Positions 45,595-54,028 of a DNA stretch of 64,000 nt are shown piece after piece (within the stretch, counting starts at the first letter, position 1; every line of letters starts with the position of its first letter). Both the position numbers and the translations under genes were made by a program. Origin of the DNA: Rhodococcoides kroppenstedtii (GTDB lineage Bacteria > Actinomycetota > Actinomycetes > Mycobacteriales > Mycobacteriaceae); assembly GCF_900111805.1 (NCBI RefSeq), contig NZ_FOJN01000001.1, positions 372,001 through 436,000 on the forward strand, given 5' to 3'. The notes under the pieces are model-generated. The model saw only the letters and a program-made list of their open reading frames with translations. It was not told the origin of the DNA and ran no database searches.

Positions 45595-47348
45595 CCGGGA
45601 CCGAGTTGCTCCCCATTGCGTCCGGCGCCCGCTCGGGCCGATTCCTGCTCCGCGAATTGGCTGGACATCGCGCCGCGACGCTCGGCGCCGTCGTCCTCGG
45701 CATCGTCGCCGCGGCCGCGACGGTGGTCCCGGTGTACGTGTTCGGCGTTCTCGTCGACCGGGTGACCGAGGGTGCACCGGCGTCGACGATCGTCGGTGTC
45801 GTGGCGGTGATCGTGGTCGCCGCCGTCGTCGGCGGCGTGTTCACCGGCCTCGGGGCGTACACCGTCGCACTGCTGGGCGAGCGGATCCTGGCCTCGCTGC
45901 GCGAACGCGTCGTCGCCCGTGCGCTCACCCTGCCCGTCGACCGGCTCGACCGCGCCGGCCGCGGCGATCTGCTCTCCCGCGTGGGTGACGACGTCGCGGT
46001 GATGGCCAAGTCCCTCGGCGAGGTGGTTCCGCAGATCCTCGCCGCCGTCCTCCTGGTGGCGGTCAGCATCGCCGCGATGCTGGGGGTGGACTGGCGACTC
46101 GGGCTGGCCGGGATGGTGGCGATCCCGCTCTACGTGATGGCGCTGCGCTGGTATCTGCCCCGATCCGCACCGCTGTACGCGAGCGAGCGCGTCGCCATGG
46201 GCGAGCGGGCGCAGGCTCTGGTCAGCAGCATGCAGGGCGCGCGCACCGTCCGCGCCTACGGCGTCGAGTCCGAACACCTCGCGCGCATCGACGCGGCGTC
46301 GGCCGGCGCCCGCGACATCGCCGTCACGGTGTTCCGGCTGTTCACGCGGTTCGGCTCGAGAAGCAATCGCGCCGAGTGCGTCGGACTGTCGGTGGTTCTC
46401 CTCGCCGGGTTCCTGCTGGTGCGCGACGGGTCGGTGACCGTCGGCGAGACCACCGCCGCTGCGTTGCTCTTCCATCGCCTGTTCAACCCGATCGGCATGC
46501 TCATGTACTCGTTCGACGACGTGCAGTCCGCGGGCGCGTCGCTGGCCCGCCTGGTCGGCGTCCTCGACCTGCCCGACGAGCGGCGCGCCGTCACCGGCCG
46601 CGAACCCGAATCCGGCCGAATCGAACTCGTGGGCATCCGCCATTCCTACGACGGCGTGCACGAGGTGATCCACGGGCTCGACCTCACCGTCGCCGACGGC
46701 GACTCCGTCGCCCTCGTCGGATCCACGGGCGCGGGCAAGTCGACGCTCGCCGCGATCGTCGCCGGTTCGACCGAGCCCACCGCCGGGACCGTCCGAATCG
46801 GTGGGGTCCCGCTCACCGAGCTCGCCGCGGACCGGGTCCGCCGGCACGTCGCCGTCGTCAGCCAGGAAGTCCACGTCTTCGCCGGTCCGCTGATCGACGA
46901 CCTGCGTCTGGCCGCGCCCGACGCCTCGGACGACGACGTGCAAGCCGCCCTGAACCTGGTCGGCGCCGGGTGGGTGGCCGACCTGCCCGACGGCGTCCAC
47001 ACCGTGGTCGGTGAGGGCGGTCTCGCCCTCACCGCCGCGCGGGCCCAGCACGTGGCGTTGGCCCGGCTGGTTCTGGTCGATCCGGCCGTCGCGGTGCTCG
47101 ACGAAGCCACCGCCGAGGCCGGGAGCGCCGGCGCCCGCGATCTCGAGGACGCGGCCCGCGCGGCCACCCGCGGTCGCACCACCGTCGTCGTCGCCCACCG
47201 ACTCACTCAGGCCGCGGCGGCGGACCGAGTCGTGGTGCTCGAGCACGGACGCATCGTCGAGCAGGGGTCGCACGACGACCTCGTGCATGCCGGGGGCCGC
47301 TACCACGACCTGTGGTCGGCGTGGAGCGAGTCCCTCGCGGACCGTTAG
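45591..47348 (+). CDS. Heterodimeric ABC exporter subunit with intact Walker motifs and degenerate signature
   Basis: A 585-aa half-transporter partner of the previous gene. It has a membrane domain and an ATPase with intact Walker A GSTGAGKST (about 376), Walker B VAVLDEATAEAGS (about 499) and H-loop VVVAHRLT (about 531). Its signature, normally LSGGQ, is LTAARAQHVALARL (about 478), so it cannot complete a second ATP site. Together the two chains form one canonical and one dead site. The substrate is unknown; no adjacent siderophore, lipid or peptide gene identifies it. Its TAG stop overlaps the stop of the convergent gene. Confidence 0.9.
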   Translation: MTGTELLPIASGARSGRFLLRELAGHRAATLGAVVLGIVAAAATVVPVYVFGVLVDRVTEGAPASTIVGVVAVIVVAAVVGGVFTGLGAYTVALLGERILASLRERVVARALTLPVDRLDRAGRGDLLSRVGDDVAVMAKSLGEVVPQILAAVLLVAVSIAAMLGVDWRLGLAGMVAIPLYVMALRWYLPRSAPLYASERVAMGERAQALVSSMQGARTVRAYGVESEHLARIDAASAGARDIAVTVFRLFTRFGSRSNRAECVGLSVVLLAGFLLVRDGSVTVGETTAAALLFHRLFNPIGMLMYSFDDVQSAGASLARLVGVLDLPDERRAVTGREPESGRIELVGIRHSYDGVHEVIHGLDLTVADGDSVALVGSTGAGKSTLAAIVAGSTEPTAGTVRIGGVPLTELAADRVRRHVAVVSQEVHVFAGPLIDDLRLAAPDASDDDVQAALNLVGAGWVADLPDGVHTVVGEGGLALTAARAQHVALARLVLVDPAVAVLDEATAEAGSAGARDLEDAARAATRGRTTVVVAHRLTQAAAADRVVVLEHGRIVEQGSHDDLVHAGGRYHDLWSAWSESLADR

Positions 47349-48286
47349 CCTGTCGCACGCTCGCCGGGTCGAGCGGACCGCAGGATCGGGACCGACGCGA
47401 GCGTGTCGGGCACGGGCGCCCCGTCGGTGACCACCAGCGCCACGTCGGCCGCATCGGGTTCGTCGCCGCGCCGGAACCAGCCGAAGCGTGACGACGACGC
47501 CGCCTCCTCGCCCATCGCGGTGACGTCCGCGTCGGTCGGCGTTCTGGCGATCGAGCCCGACACCGAGCCACGCGGCTCGGCCGGTGGCGGGAGGGGCTCG
47601 TCGGGCGCGAGTGCGGGCCGGTCGAGCAGCACGGCGACGCGGCCGGGCACGACGAGGGCGCACGCCAGCAGCGCCCACCGATCCGGCGGGTCGGGGGCGT
47701 CGTCGCCGAGTCCGCGCGCCAGTCGGCGCAGAGTCGACCATTCGGCCGCACCCGGGTCGAACCGGTCGGCGGGCATACCCCACTCCCCGAGCAGCGAGAC
47801 CGCCGCGCTCGGGGTCACCGGGTCCGGCGGCAGGGGCAGGGGCCAGCGCGGGTGGATCGAGCCGGGCCACACGTAGCCGATGGGTCCCCGCCACTCGGCC
47901 GGGTAGAGGTCGGGGCCCTTGTCGGCCAGCGCATGTCGGTGGCTCGCGTGGACGGCGTCGTCGCCGAGCCACGGCGGCAGCAGGCCGGCCCGCCGCAGCC
48001 GGTCCACGTCGGGTCGGGCACCGCCGGTGTAGTCGAGCAGTTGCGCCTCGAGCGCGTCGGCGTGACCCCGGGCGGCCCATTCGCGGCACGTCGCCACGCC
48101 GTACGCCACCAGCGCGGGGGTGAATCCCCGCCACATCACCACCGCCGGGTGGTTCTTCCAGCCGTAACTCGGCCAGATCAACGCACGCAGAATCTGGAAA
48201 GTCTCGACCCGCTGCTTGCCCAGGCGGCGGTCGTCGAGAAGCCGGGCGCTCCGACTGAATCCGGGGTCGGGGAGGAAGGTCTGCAT
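47345..48286 (-). CDS. Pyr_excise-like / MSMEG_6728-family protein
   Basis: A 313-aa protein whose first 150 residues match the actinobacterial MSMEG_6728-type family and, more distantly, T4 endonuclease V-like pyrimidine-dimer glycosylases (Pyr_excise): MQTFLPDPGFSRSARLLDD, RRLGKQRVETFQILRAL, GWKNHPAVVMWRGF and HASHRHAL. Those features (start Met-x-x-F-L-P, LDxRRLGKQR) are characteristic. The C-terminal half is poorly conserved and proline-rich. DNA-repair activity is only an inference from the family. The ATG is preceded by GGGGAGG. Confidence 0.78.
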   Translation of the reverse strand: MQTFLPDPGFSRSARLLDDRRLGKQRVETFQILRALIWPSYGWKNHPAVVMWRGFTPALVAYGVATCREWAARGHADALEAQLLDYTGGARPDVDRLRRAGLLPPWLGDDAVHASHRHALADKGPDLYPAEWRGPIGYVWPGSIHPRWPLPLPPDPVTPSAAVSLLGEWGMPADRFDPGAAEWSTLRRLARGLGDDAPDPPDRWALLACALVVPGRVAVLLDRPALAPDEPLPPPAEPRGSVSGSIARTPTDADVTAMGEEAASSSRFGWFRRGDEPDAADVALVVTDGAPVPDTLASVPILRSARPGERATG

Positions 48287-48318
48287 CCTCCCCGACTACC
48301 CGTCCTCGGGCTCGTCGA

Positions 48319-48984
48319 TCAGGACGGCAGGGCGCCGGGCGTGCGCACCACGATGGGCACACCCGGGAAGACCGCGGCCATCTCGGACCGCGACTTGCGC
48401 AGCGCCGCAGTCCCGTAACCCTTCTTGCGGTGGTCCGGGTGGATCCAGACCCGCAGGTCGATCTCCCCGTTCTTCAGCTCGCCGAAGACCAGCCCGACGC
48501 TGTCCTCGCCCTCGCGTGCGACGAACCACGCGGCCTGCTCCGAATCGGAGCGATCCCGCGCGGAGGCGATCTCGGCGTCCAGGTCGCCGGCCGCGCCGCC
48601 GGAGCCGTCCCCGGCACTGCCGACGTCGGCGAGGCGGGCCGCGAACAGCTCCCGGTCGCTCTCGTCGGAGAACGCCCGCAGGGTCAGTCCGTCACCGGCG
48701 CTCGCGGGCCGCTCGGCGAGCGTGAACGTCAGACGAGCGTCCAGGTCCTCGAGCTCGGCGGCGTTGTTGCGGCGGGCGTCCTTGGTGAGCTGGTCGAACG
48801 CCATCCCCATGACGGCTTCCCCGCCCAGACGGGACGTCTCGAGCAGACCGGAGATGGCGGCCACCGCCTGGTCGCGGTCGTCGGCCTCGACGATGGCGTC
48901 CAGGACGTCGTGGCGGCGGTCGAAGGCAGCCAGCAGGGCCGCGGTGATCTCGCGGCGGGCGGCGGCACGGTCGTGATCGGTCAC
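48319..48984 (-). CDS. Acetyltransferase (GNAT) with N-terminal GyrA-like helical domain
   Basis: A 221-aa protein. Residues about 10-85 (ITAALLAAFDRRHDVLDAIV, VAAISGLLE, GEAVMGMAFDQLTKDARRNN) resemble the long helical coiled-coil region of GyrA/ParC C-terminal to the catalytic Tyr (compare the ILxALxxALDxIDEVI and AQAILDMRLxxL patterns). The C-terminal half is a GNAT domain: EDSVGLVFGELKNGE and LRVWIHPDHRKKGYGTAAL, the acetyl-CoA pyrophosphate loop. GTG start overlaps the stop of the upstream SMR gene (GTGA). The acetylation target is unknown. Confidence 0.75.
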   Translation of the reverse strand: MTDHDRAAARREITAALLAAFDRRHDVLDAIVEADDRDQAVAAISGLLETSRLGGEAVMGMAFDQLTKDARRNNAAELEDLDARLTFTLAERPASAGDGLTLRAFSDESDRELFAARLADVGSAGDGSGGAAGDLDAEIASARDRSDSEQAAWFVAREGEDSVGLVFGELKNGEIDLRVWIHPDHRKKGYGTAALRKSRSEMAAVFPGVPIVVRTPGALPS

Positions 48985-49316
48985 GGCGTGATCGTATGCG
49001 CTACCGCGCCCAGTTCCACCAGAAGCACGCCCACCACGATCAGTCCGATACCCGCGAGCATGCGGCGGGTGAGCGGCTCGGCGAACAGAAAGCGCGACGC
49101 GACCGCGGTGAGCGCCACGCCCGCCGCCGCCCAGATGCCGTACGCGACCCCGAGCGCGAGCCCGGCGCGCAGCGCTCCGAGCAGCGACGCGAACGCCACG
49201 GCATAGCCGACGGCCACCACCGCGTAGAGCGCCCGTCGTCCGCCCACCGCACCGCGCAGGGACAGGGTCGCGGTCACCTCGAACAGGATCGCCGCGACGA
49301 GGTAGACGTACTGCAT
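48981..49316 (-). CDS. SMR (small multidrug resistance) transporter subunit 2
   Basis: A 111-aa four-helix membrane protein of the SMR family. The essential Glu of helix 1 is in VAAILFEVTATLSLRG, and helix 3 has AYGIWAAAGVALTA. The start ATG at 49316 overlaps the TGA stop of the upstream SMR gene by one base, so the two are coupled and probably form a heterodimer (EbrAB, YkkCD type). Substrates are probably cationic drugs or guanidinium-type compounds. It ends overlapping the GNAT gene. Confidence 0.88.
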   Translation of the reverse strand: MQYVYLVAAILFEVTATLSLRGAVGGRRALYAVVAVGYAVAFASLLGALRAGLALGVAYGIWAAAGVALTAVASRFLFAEPLTRRMLAGIGLIVVGVLLVELGAVAHTITP

Positions 49317-49651
49317 CAGGAGTCCGCCTCCGCCGCAGGGTGCGAGCCCGTCTCGACCAGCAGCACTCCCGCGATGATGAGCGCGATGCCGCCCGCCATC
49401 ACGAGCGTGAAGGTCTCGCCGAAGATCGCCCATGCCAGCACTGCGGTCAGGGCGACCCCGCTCGCCCCCCAGATGCCGTACGCGACACCGATTCCCATGC
49501 CCCGCTTCAACACCTGCACCAGCATCACGAACGCCGTCGCGTAGCCGATCACCACCACCGCGTAGAGGGCAGGGGCGTTCTCCGACCCCTTCATCGACAA
49601 CGTCGCCGCGACCTCTGCCACGATCGCACCCACCAGGAACCACCACGCCAT
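49316..49651 (-). CDS. SMR (small multidrug resistance) transporter subunit 1
   Basis: A 111-aa four-helix SMR protein with the essential Glu in VGAIVAEVAATLSMKG and AYGIWGASGVALTA in helix 3. It is the first gene of an overlapping SMR-SMR-GNAT cluster. ATG 49651 is seven bases downstream of TAGCGT, which contains the TAG stop of the preceding GNAT gene, so the transcript may be leaderless. Two dissimilar SMR subunits side by side usually means an obligate heterodimer. Confidence 0.88.
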   Translation of the reverse strand: MAWWFLVGAIVAEVAATLSMKGSENAPALYAVVVIGYATAFVMLVQVLKRGMGIGVAYGIWGASGVALTAVLAWAIFGETFTLVMAGGIALIIAGVLLVETGSHPAAEADS

Positions 49652-49661
49652 GCGCGGAACG

Positions 49662-50405
49662 CTAGCCGGTCGAGGCGGCCCGGTGTCGTACCCACACGTT
49701 CGCTTCGACGTACACGGCCGTGCCGTGGACGACGTCGCAGAGCACCGGGGCGAGAGCGCCCGGCACCTCGATCGGGCCGGATCGATCGAACGGCAGTCCG
49801 GTCCACCGGCGCCACTCGTCGAGCGTGCCGGCGATCACCATCGACCGTGGAGCGATACCGGCGATGTGTCCGCCCGCACGGATGTGAACCCGAAGCCAGG
49901 GATCGACCGGCAGGCCGTCGTCACGCACACGCGACGCGTACTCGCTCATCGGAACGCCGGGATCGACGGGCCCGCTCGGCCGAACGGGGACGATCACCTC
50001 CGACAGGCCCGTCCGTGCGGCGCATCGCCGGACCTCGGCCAGGAGGAGGGACGACAGTCCGTCTCCCTGCCGGTCCGGCCGCACCGCGATCTCGAGCGCG
50101 CAGAGCACCGTCGGGGCCACTCCCGCGAAGGACTGGGTGACGCCGAGTCGGATCGCGGCGTCCCAGCCGTCGGCGGGGAGGGCGTCCGGGTCGAGGCGCA
50201 GCGGAAGCGCGTACCCCTTTCCCACGACCTCGTCGCCGTCGAGCGCGATCACCACGTGATCGGCGACGCGGGTCACGACGTCGGGCCGGTAGAAGAACGA
50301 CGACACGGGGTCCTGCAGCATGAACTCGGGCCAGGAATCGGGCATCGACCACATCGAGTCGAACAGGTCGGGACGATCGGCCAGGGTCACCACCGAAACG
50401 GTCAT
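49662..50405 (-). CDS. GNAT-family protein of unknown substrate
   Basis: A 247-aa protein with a GNAT core: VIALDGDEVVGKGYALPLRL (beta strands), then LEIAVRPDRQGDGLSSLLLAEVRR (acetyl-CoA-binding Q/R-x-x-G-x-A/G type loop, in its RPDRQGDGLSSLLL part). The last 100 residues are a long extension (DPWLRVHIRAGGHIAGIAP) typical of larger actinobacterial GNAT proteins. ATG 50405 is preceded by GACAAT, a poor -10 match. Divergent from the Rieske protein. The function is unknown. Confidence 0.78.
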   Translation of the reverse strand: MTVSVVTLADRPDLFDSMWSMPDSWPEFMLQDPVSSFFYRPDVVTRVADHVVIALDGDEVVGKGYALPLRLDPDALPADGWDAAIRLGVTQSFAGVAPTVLCALEIAVRPDRQGDGLSSLLLAEVRRCAARTGLSEVIVPVRPSGPVDPGVPMSEYASRVRDDGLPVDPWLRVHIRAGGHIAGIAPRSMVIAGTLDEWRRWTGLPFDRSGPIEVPGALAPVLCDVVHGTAVYVEANVWVRHRAASTG

Positions 50406-50460
50406 CGCATCATTGTCGACGGCGCCGATTGGGGGCGAACGCCGTGGGTATGTCGCTCCG

Positions 50461-50928
50461 ATGAGCGAGGAGCGACGTGGCCCTGACCGCGACGACGCCG
50501 TGTCGGCGGACCGATCCGGTGTGCTACCGCCGGTGCTCCCCGCCGACCCGATCCGGGCGCGCGGGCGACGGTTGGTCGAGGTGTCACGACTCGGCGATCG
50601 CCGCGTGGTGGAGGTGCGCACCGAGGACGGCGTGGACCTCGCGGTCGGCATGCTGCCCGACGGCACACCCTTCGCCGTGGGCAACGTCTGCCGGCATCAA
50701 TTGGCCAAGCTCGGACGGGGCCGGGTCACGGACCGCGGTTGTCTCGAATGTCCCTGGCACCGAGCCGAATACGATGTTCGAACCGGAAAGATGGTCACCG
50801 GTCCGCAGGGAATGATCTTCGGCTTCCCGCCCTACTCCGCGGCGGTGCGGGCGATCGGGTCGCTGGTTCCGCTGTCGACGCGGCGGGTCTCGCTGCTGGA
50901 CGGGTGGATCTGTCTGGTCGACGGCTGA
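50461..50928 (+). CDS. Rieske 2Fe-2S protein
   Basis: A 155-aa soluble protein with a Rieske cluster: C-x-H in VGNVCRHQLAKLG and C-x2-H in CLECPWHRAEYD, 17 residues apart, which are the two Cys and two His ligands. There is no membrane anchor and no oxygenase catalytic domain, so it is a stand-alone ferredoxin-like or regulatory Rieske protein. The N-terminal 40 residues are charged and probably disordered. The redox partner is not encoded nearby in an obvious operon. ATG 50461 lacks a strong ribosome binding site. Confidence 0.85.
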   Translation: MSEERRGPDRDDAVSADRSGVLPPVLPADPIRARGRRLVEVSRLGDRRVVEVRTEDGVDLAVGMLPDGTPFAVGNVCRHQLAKLGRGRVTDRGCLECPWHRAEYDVRTGKMVTGPQGMIFGFPPYSAAVRAIGSLVPLSTRRVSLLDGWICLVDG

Positions 50929-50938
50929 GGCCCCGACC

Positions 50939-50980
50939 GGGTGCGTGCGCGGGCGACGAGAGCCGCCGGCGCACGCACCG
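50939..50980. terminator. Bidirectional terminator between the Rieske gene and the 29-aa peptide gene
   Basis: GGTGCGTGCGC (50940-50950) pairs perfectly with GCGCACGCACC (50969-50979) around an 18-base loop, with further pairing outside. It starts about 12 bases after the Rieske stop and 14 bases after the stop of the minus-strand peptide gene. Confidence 0.78.
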
Positions 50981-50993
50981 CGTCGGGTCGCGA

Positions 50994-51083
50994 TCAGGAC
51001 GCGATCTCGAGGAAATCCGTCAACGGCAGCAGGTTGCCGAAGTCGAAGTTGAGGAAGCTCAGGCCATTGAGGAAGCTGAACAC
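50994..51083 (-). CDS. 29-residue hydrophobic peptide of unknown function
   Basis: A short gene below usual size cut-offs: GTG 51083 to TGA 50994, 29 residues. The start is preceded by AGAAGGAG at ideal spacing. The peptide begins MFSFLNGLSFLNFDF and ends LTDFLEIAS; it is rich in Phe and Leu with Asn, Asp and Glu in between, so it could be an amphipathic or membrane-active helix with a net negative charge. It has its own terminator downstream and an AT-richer, repeat-containing upstream region, consistent with a stand-alone transcription unit. It has no recognisable family; possibilities include a regulatory leader, toxin-like or membrane peptide. Confidence 0.6.
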   Translation of the reverse strand: MFSFLNGLSFLNFDFGNLLPLTDFLEIAS

Positions 51084-51143
51084 GAATGTCTCCTTCTGGT
51101 GATGTCGCGATCGGTCTCGCGTGCGCCCAGTAAGGACGGAATC

Positions 51144-51193
51144 CATTGCGTGGCTTCATTGTTCCGCATTGTGAGTGATCACCGACTCCATTG
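51144..51193 (-). promoter_or_regulatory. Repeated CAATG motifs upstream of the 29-aa peptide gene
   Basis: On the minus strand CAATG occurs four times (51189-51193, 51167-51171, 51157-51161, 51144-51148), the first two as CACAATG 22 bases apart, i.e. about two helical turns. A GTGATCAC palindrome lies at 51175-51182. This is the only plausible promoter and control region for the small gene. Confidence 0.4.
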
Positions 51194-51237
51194 TGGGCCT
51201 GCACATCGACCGGCCGACGCGGGATGCGGGGCCATCG

Positions 51238-52713
51238 CTACCCGACGTTCGGCGGCGTGACGTCGAACCACGGCATCGCCTCCTCCAGCTCACGGGCCAG
51301 ACGCAGGAGTTGCGTCTCCCCGCCGGGCGGGGCGACGAAGTGCGATCCCACCGGCAGCCCGGACGCGGTGCGGAACAACGGCACACTCAGGGCGGGCCGC
51401 CCGGTCAGGTTGGCCGCCTGCGTGAAGGGCACCACGGACAGATTTCTCATCACGCCCGCCTCGACGGCCCCCACGCGGGCCAGCACCGACCCGAGACGCA
51501 GGGCGAGTGCGGCACGCGCCCCGAGCCGTTCGAGCCGGGACGTCGCCAACTCGCCGATCCGCGGCGCGGGCGTCGCGGTGGTCGGGGTCAGCAGGAGGTC
51601 GAAACGACGGTGGAAGTCCGACAGAGCGCGAACGTGGTCGTGCCACCGGGCCAGCGCCGCGTCATGGTCGACGGCCGTGGTGCGTCGGCCCAGTTCGGCC
51701 ATCACCATCGTGTCCAGCTCGACGTCGGCGGACCGCGGCGATCCGATGGCGGCGACCTCGCTCGCGACGTTCACGAACCAGGGCAGCAGGAAATCCCGCG
51801 CGAGGGCCTGCTCGTCGACCGGCGGCGGCACGTCCTCGACGACGTGCCCCAGGTCGACCAGCAGCGTGCGAGTGCGCCGGAGAGCGTCCACCACCTCGGG
51901 GTCCGGAGCGTCGCAGAGGGCCGACGTGCTCTGCATGCCGATACGCAGGCGTGGCCCCGGGGTGTCCAGCGCGGACAGATGAGTTTCCGGGAGGGTCGGC
52001 GTGACGTACGGCGCCGCCGGGTCCGAGCCGCGCAGGACGTCCAGCATGGCCGCGGCGTCCCGGACCGAGCGGGTGAGCACCCCGGTCACCGCACCGCCGT
52101 GGAAGAACTCGCTCGAGCGCGGTCCGCAGGGGACGACCCCGCGACCGGGCTTGAGCCCGACGAGACCCGAATAGGCGGCCGGGATGCGAATGGACCCGCC
52201 GCCGTCGTTCGCGCCGGCGGCGGGCACCACACCGGCGGCCACCGCCGCCGCGGAGCCACCCGACGACCCACCTGGCGAGCGGGAGGTGTCCCACGGGTTG
52301 CGGGTGGGCCCGAAGAGATCGGATTCCGTCACACCCTTCGCCCCGAATTCCGGGACCGCGGTCCGTCCGATGACCACCAGACCCGAGTCCAGCCACCGCT
52401 GCACCACGGTGTCCGTCTCCGCGGCCCGCGCGTCCCGGTAGGCGCGTGATCCCGCCGTCTCGACCACGCCGGCCTGGGCCTGCGCCAGATCCTTGAGCAG
52501 GAACGGCACTCCGGCGAACGGCCCGGACAGCGCGGTCCGTGAGCGGGACCGGGCATCGTCGTCCTGCCACTGCACGACGGCGTTCAGCGCGGCGTGAGTG
52601 CGGTGCGCGCGATCGAGAGCGACCTCGACCAACTCGCCCGAGGTCACCTCACCGTCCCGCACCAGCGCGGCGAGACCCAGGGCGTCGTACCGGCGGTACT
52701 CCTCGAAGTGCAC
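51238..52713 (-). CDS. Amidase (amidase signature family)
   Basis: A 491-aa hydrolase of the amidase signature family. The catalytic Ser-cisSer-Lys triad is visible: [10 protein letters not shown] (Lys), and [16 protein letters not shown] (Ser residues), followed by [15 protein letters not shown]. The enzyme hydrolyses a C-N amide or ester bond of unknown substrate; it resembles the AmiB/indoleacetamide-type group of Rhodococcus. GTG 52713 sits seven bases after TAGGGT, a leaderless arrangement. The longer in-frame extension upstream (Pro- and Arg-rich) is not part of the family. Confidence 0.9.
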   Translation of the reverse strand: MHFEEYRRYDALGLAALVRDGEVTSGELVEVALDRAHRTHAALNAVVQWQDDDARSRSRTALSGPFAGVPFLLKDLAQAQAGVVETAGSRAYRDARAAETDTVVQRWLDSGLVVIGRTAVPEFGAKGVTESDLFGPTRNPWDTSRSPGGSSGGSAAAVAAGVVPAAGANDGGGSIRIPAAYSGLVGLKPGRGVVPCGPRSSEFFHGGAVTGVLTRSVRDAAAMLDVLRGSDPAAPYVTPTLPETHLSALDTPGPRLRIGMQSTSALCDAPDPEVVDALRRTRTLLVDLGHVVEDVPPPVDEQALARDFLLPWFVNVASEVAAIGSPRSADVELDTMVMAELGRRTTAVDHDAALARWHDHVRALSDFHRRFDLLLTPTTATPAPRIGELATSRLERLGARAALALRLGSVLARVGAVEAGVMRNLSVVPFTQAANLTGRPALSVPLFRTASGLPVGSHFVAPPGGETQLLRLARELEEAMPWFDVTPPNVG

Positions 52714-52888
52714 GCGGCCGACCCTAGGGGTTCGCGGACGATCACGAGGCCGCCTCGCCGCCGCCCGGGATCCGTCCCGGTCCAGCCGGACAGTTCTGTG
52801 ACGGCAACATTCCGACCGCGGCCGCACCTTGCTACCGTGCCGGGCGTCGGTCGGGGGCGGCCGACCTTCATCGTCTCGGGGGGCGACC

Positions 52889-53998
52889 ATGACACACGAC
52901 GACTCGACGAGCGGACGACCGTCCGACGCGCTCCGCATCGGCCGGCGTCGGCTCGTCCAGGCGATCGCGGCGGGCGGGGCGCTCGCGCTGTCCGGCGGTG
53001 GGACGGCAGGGGCGACTCCCTCCGGCGCGACCGGGCGACGAATCGACCTGCACGGACACATGATCCCGCCCGACTACCGCGCCGCCGTCCTGCGCGCCGG
53101 CCTCCTCGCTCCCGGTGGTCTTCCGTTCCCCGCCTGGTCGCCGGAGGGCGCCCTCGACTTCATGGACCGGTTCGGCATCGCCGCGCAGGTGCTCTCGGTG
53201 TCCGATCCCGGTGTGCGCTTCGCCTCGGGCGGGGACGCAATACGGCTGGCGCGCTCGTGCAACGACTATGCCGGTGATCTTCAGCGTCGATGGCCCCGGC
53301 GTTTCGGATCCTTCGCCACGGTCCCTCTCCCGGACGTCGCGGCGACGCTGACGGAGATCGCCTACGCGCTCGACGTGGTGGGGATGGACGGGGTCACGCT
53401 GCTGTCGTCGTACGACGGTGTGTACTTGGGCGACCCGCGGTTCGAGCCGGTGATGGCACTGCTGGACGCACGCTCGGCCACCGTGTTCGTCCACCCCGGC
53501 GAGATGCCGGCGCCGTCGAAACCCGAAGTGCCCCTGCCGGACTTCCTACTGGAATTCCCGTTCGACACCACGCGGACCGCGACGAGTCTCATCCTGTCCG
53601 GCACGCTGGACCGGTATCCGCGCATCCGATTCGTCCTCGCCCACGCCGGCGGGTGCCTGCCGTTCCTCGCGACTCGCTTGTCGACGCCGCGCACGGTGGT
53701 TCCCGACGCCGTGCCGTCGGTTTCCCTGCTCGGGATCGGTGAGGCGTTGCGCCGCTTCTACTACGACACCGCGTTGTCGGCCTCGGCGTCCTCGATGCGG
53801 AGCGTTCTCGAGGTCGCGGACGTCGGTCAGGTGGTCTTCGGCACCGATTGGCCGTTCAGCGGCGCCACCTTCGCGGTGGCCGAGACGGCCGATCCGGCGC
53901 CGGGACTGTCCGACGTGTTCGACGGGCCGCAACGGGGGCTGATCGAGAACGCCACACCGCTGTCGCTCGTCCCGCGGCTCGCCGCAGCGATCGGGTAG
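52889..53998 (+). CDS. Exported amidohydrolase (ACMSD-like, amidohydrolase_2)
   Basis: A 369-aa metal-dependent hydrolase or decarboxylase. An N-terminal Tat-like signal (IGRRRLVQAIAAGGALALSG) suggests export of the folded protein. Metal ligands are in DLHGHM (HxH), TVFVHPGEM, FVLAHAGGCLPF and VVFGTDWPFSG (the Asp), as in 2-amino-3-carboxymuconate semialdehyde decarboxylase-type enzymes. ATG 52889 follows TCGGGGGGC. The substrate is unknown; several members act on aromatic or hydroxy acids. It is divergent from the amidase and convergent with the VOC gene. Confidence 0.85.
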   Translation: MTHDDSTSGRPSDALRIGRRRLVQAIAAGGALALSGGGTAGATPSGATGRRIDLHGHMIPPDYRAAVLRAGLLAPGGLPFPAWSPEGALDFMDRFGIAAQVLSVSDPGVRFASGGDAIRLARSCNDYAGDLQRRWPRRFGSFATVPLPDVAATLTEIAYALDVVGMDGVTLLSSYDGVYLGDPRFEPVMALLDARSATVFVHPGEMPAPSKPEVPLPDFLLEFPFDTTRTATSLILSGTLDRYPRIRFVLAHAGGCLPFLATRLSTPRTVVPDAVPSVSLLGIGEALRRFYYDTALSASASSMRSVLEVADVGQVVFGTDWPFSGATFAVAETADPAPGLSDVFDGPQRGLIENATPLSLVPRLAAAIG

Positions 53999-54028
53999 AT
54001 CCGCGGCCGGCCGTGGTGATCGGGTGGC

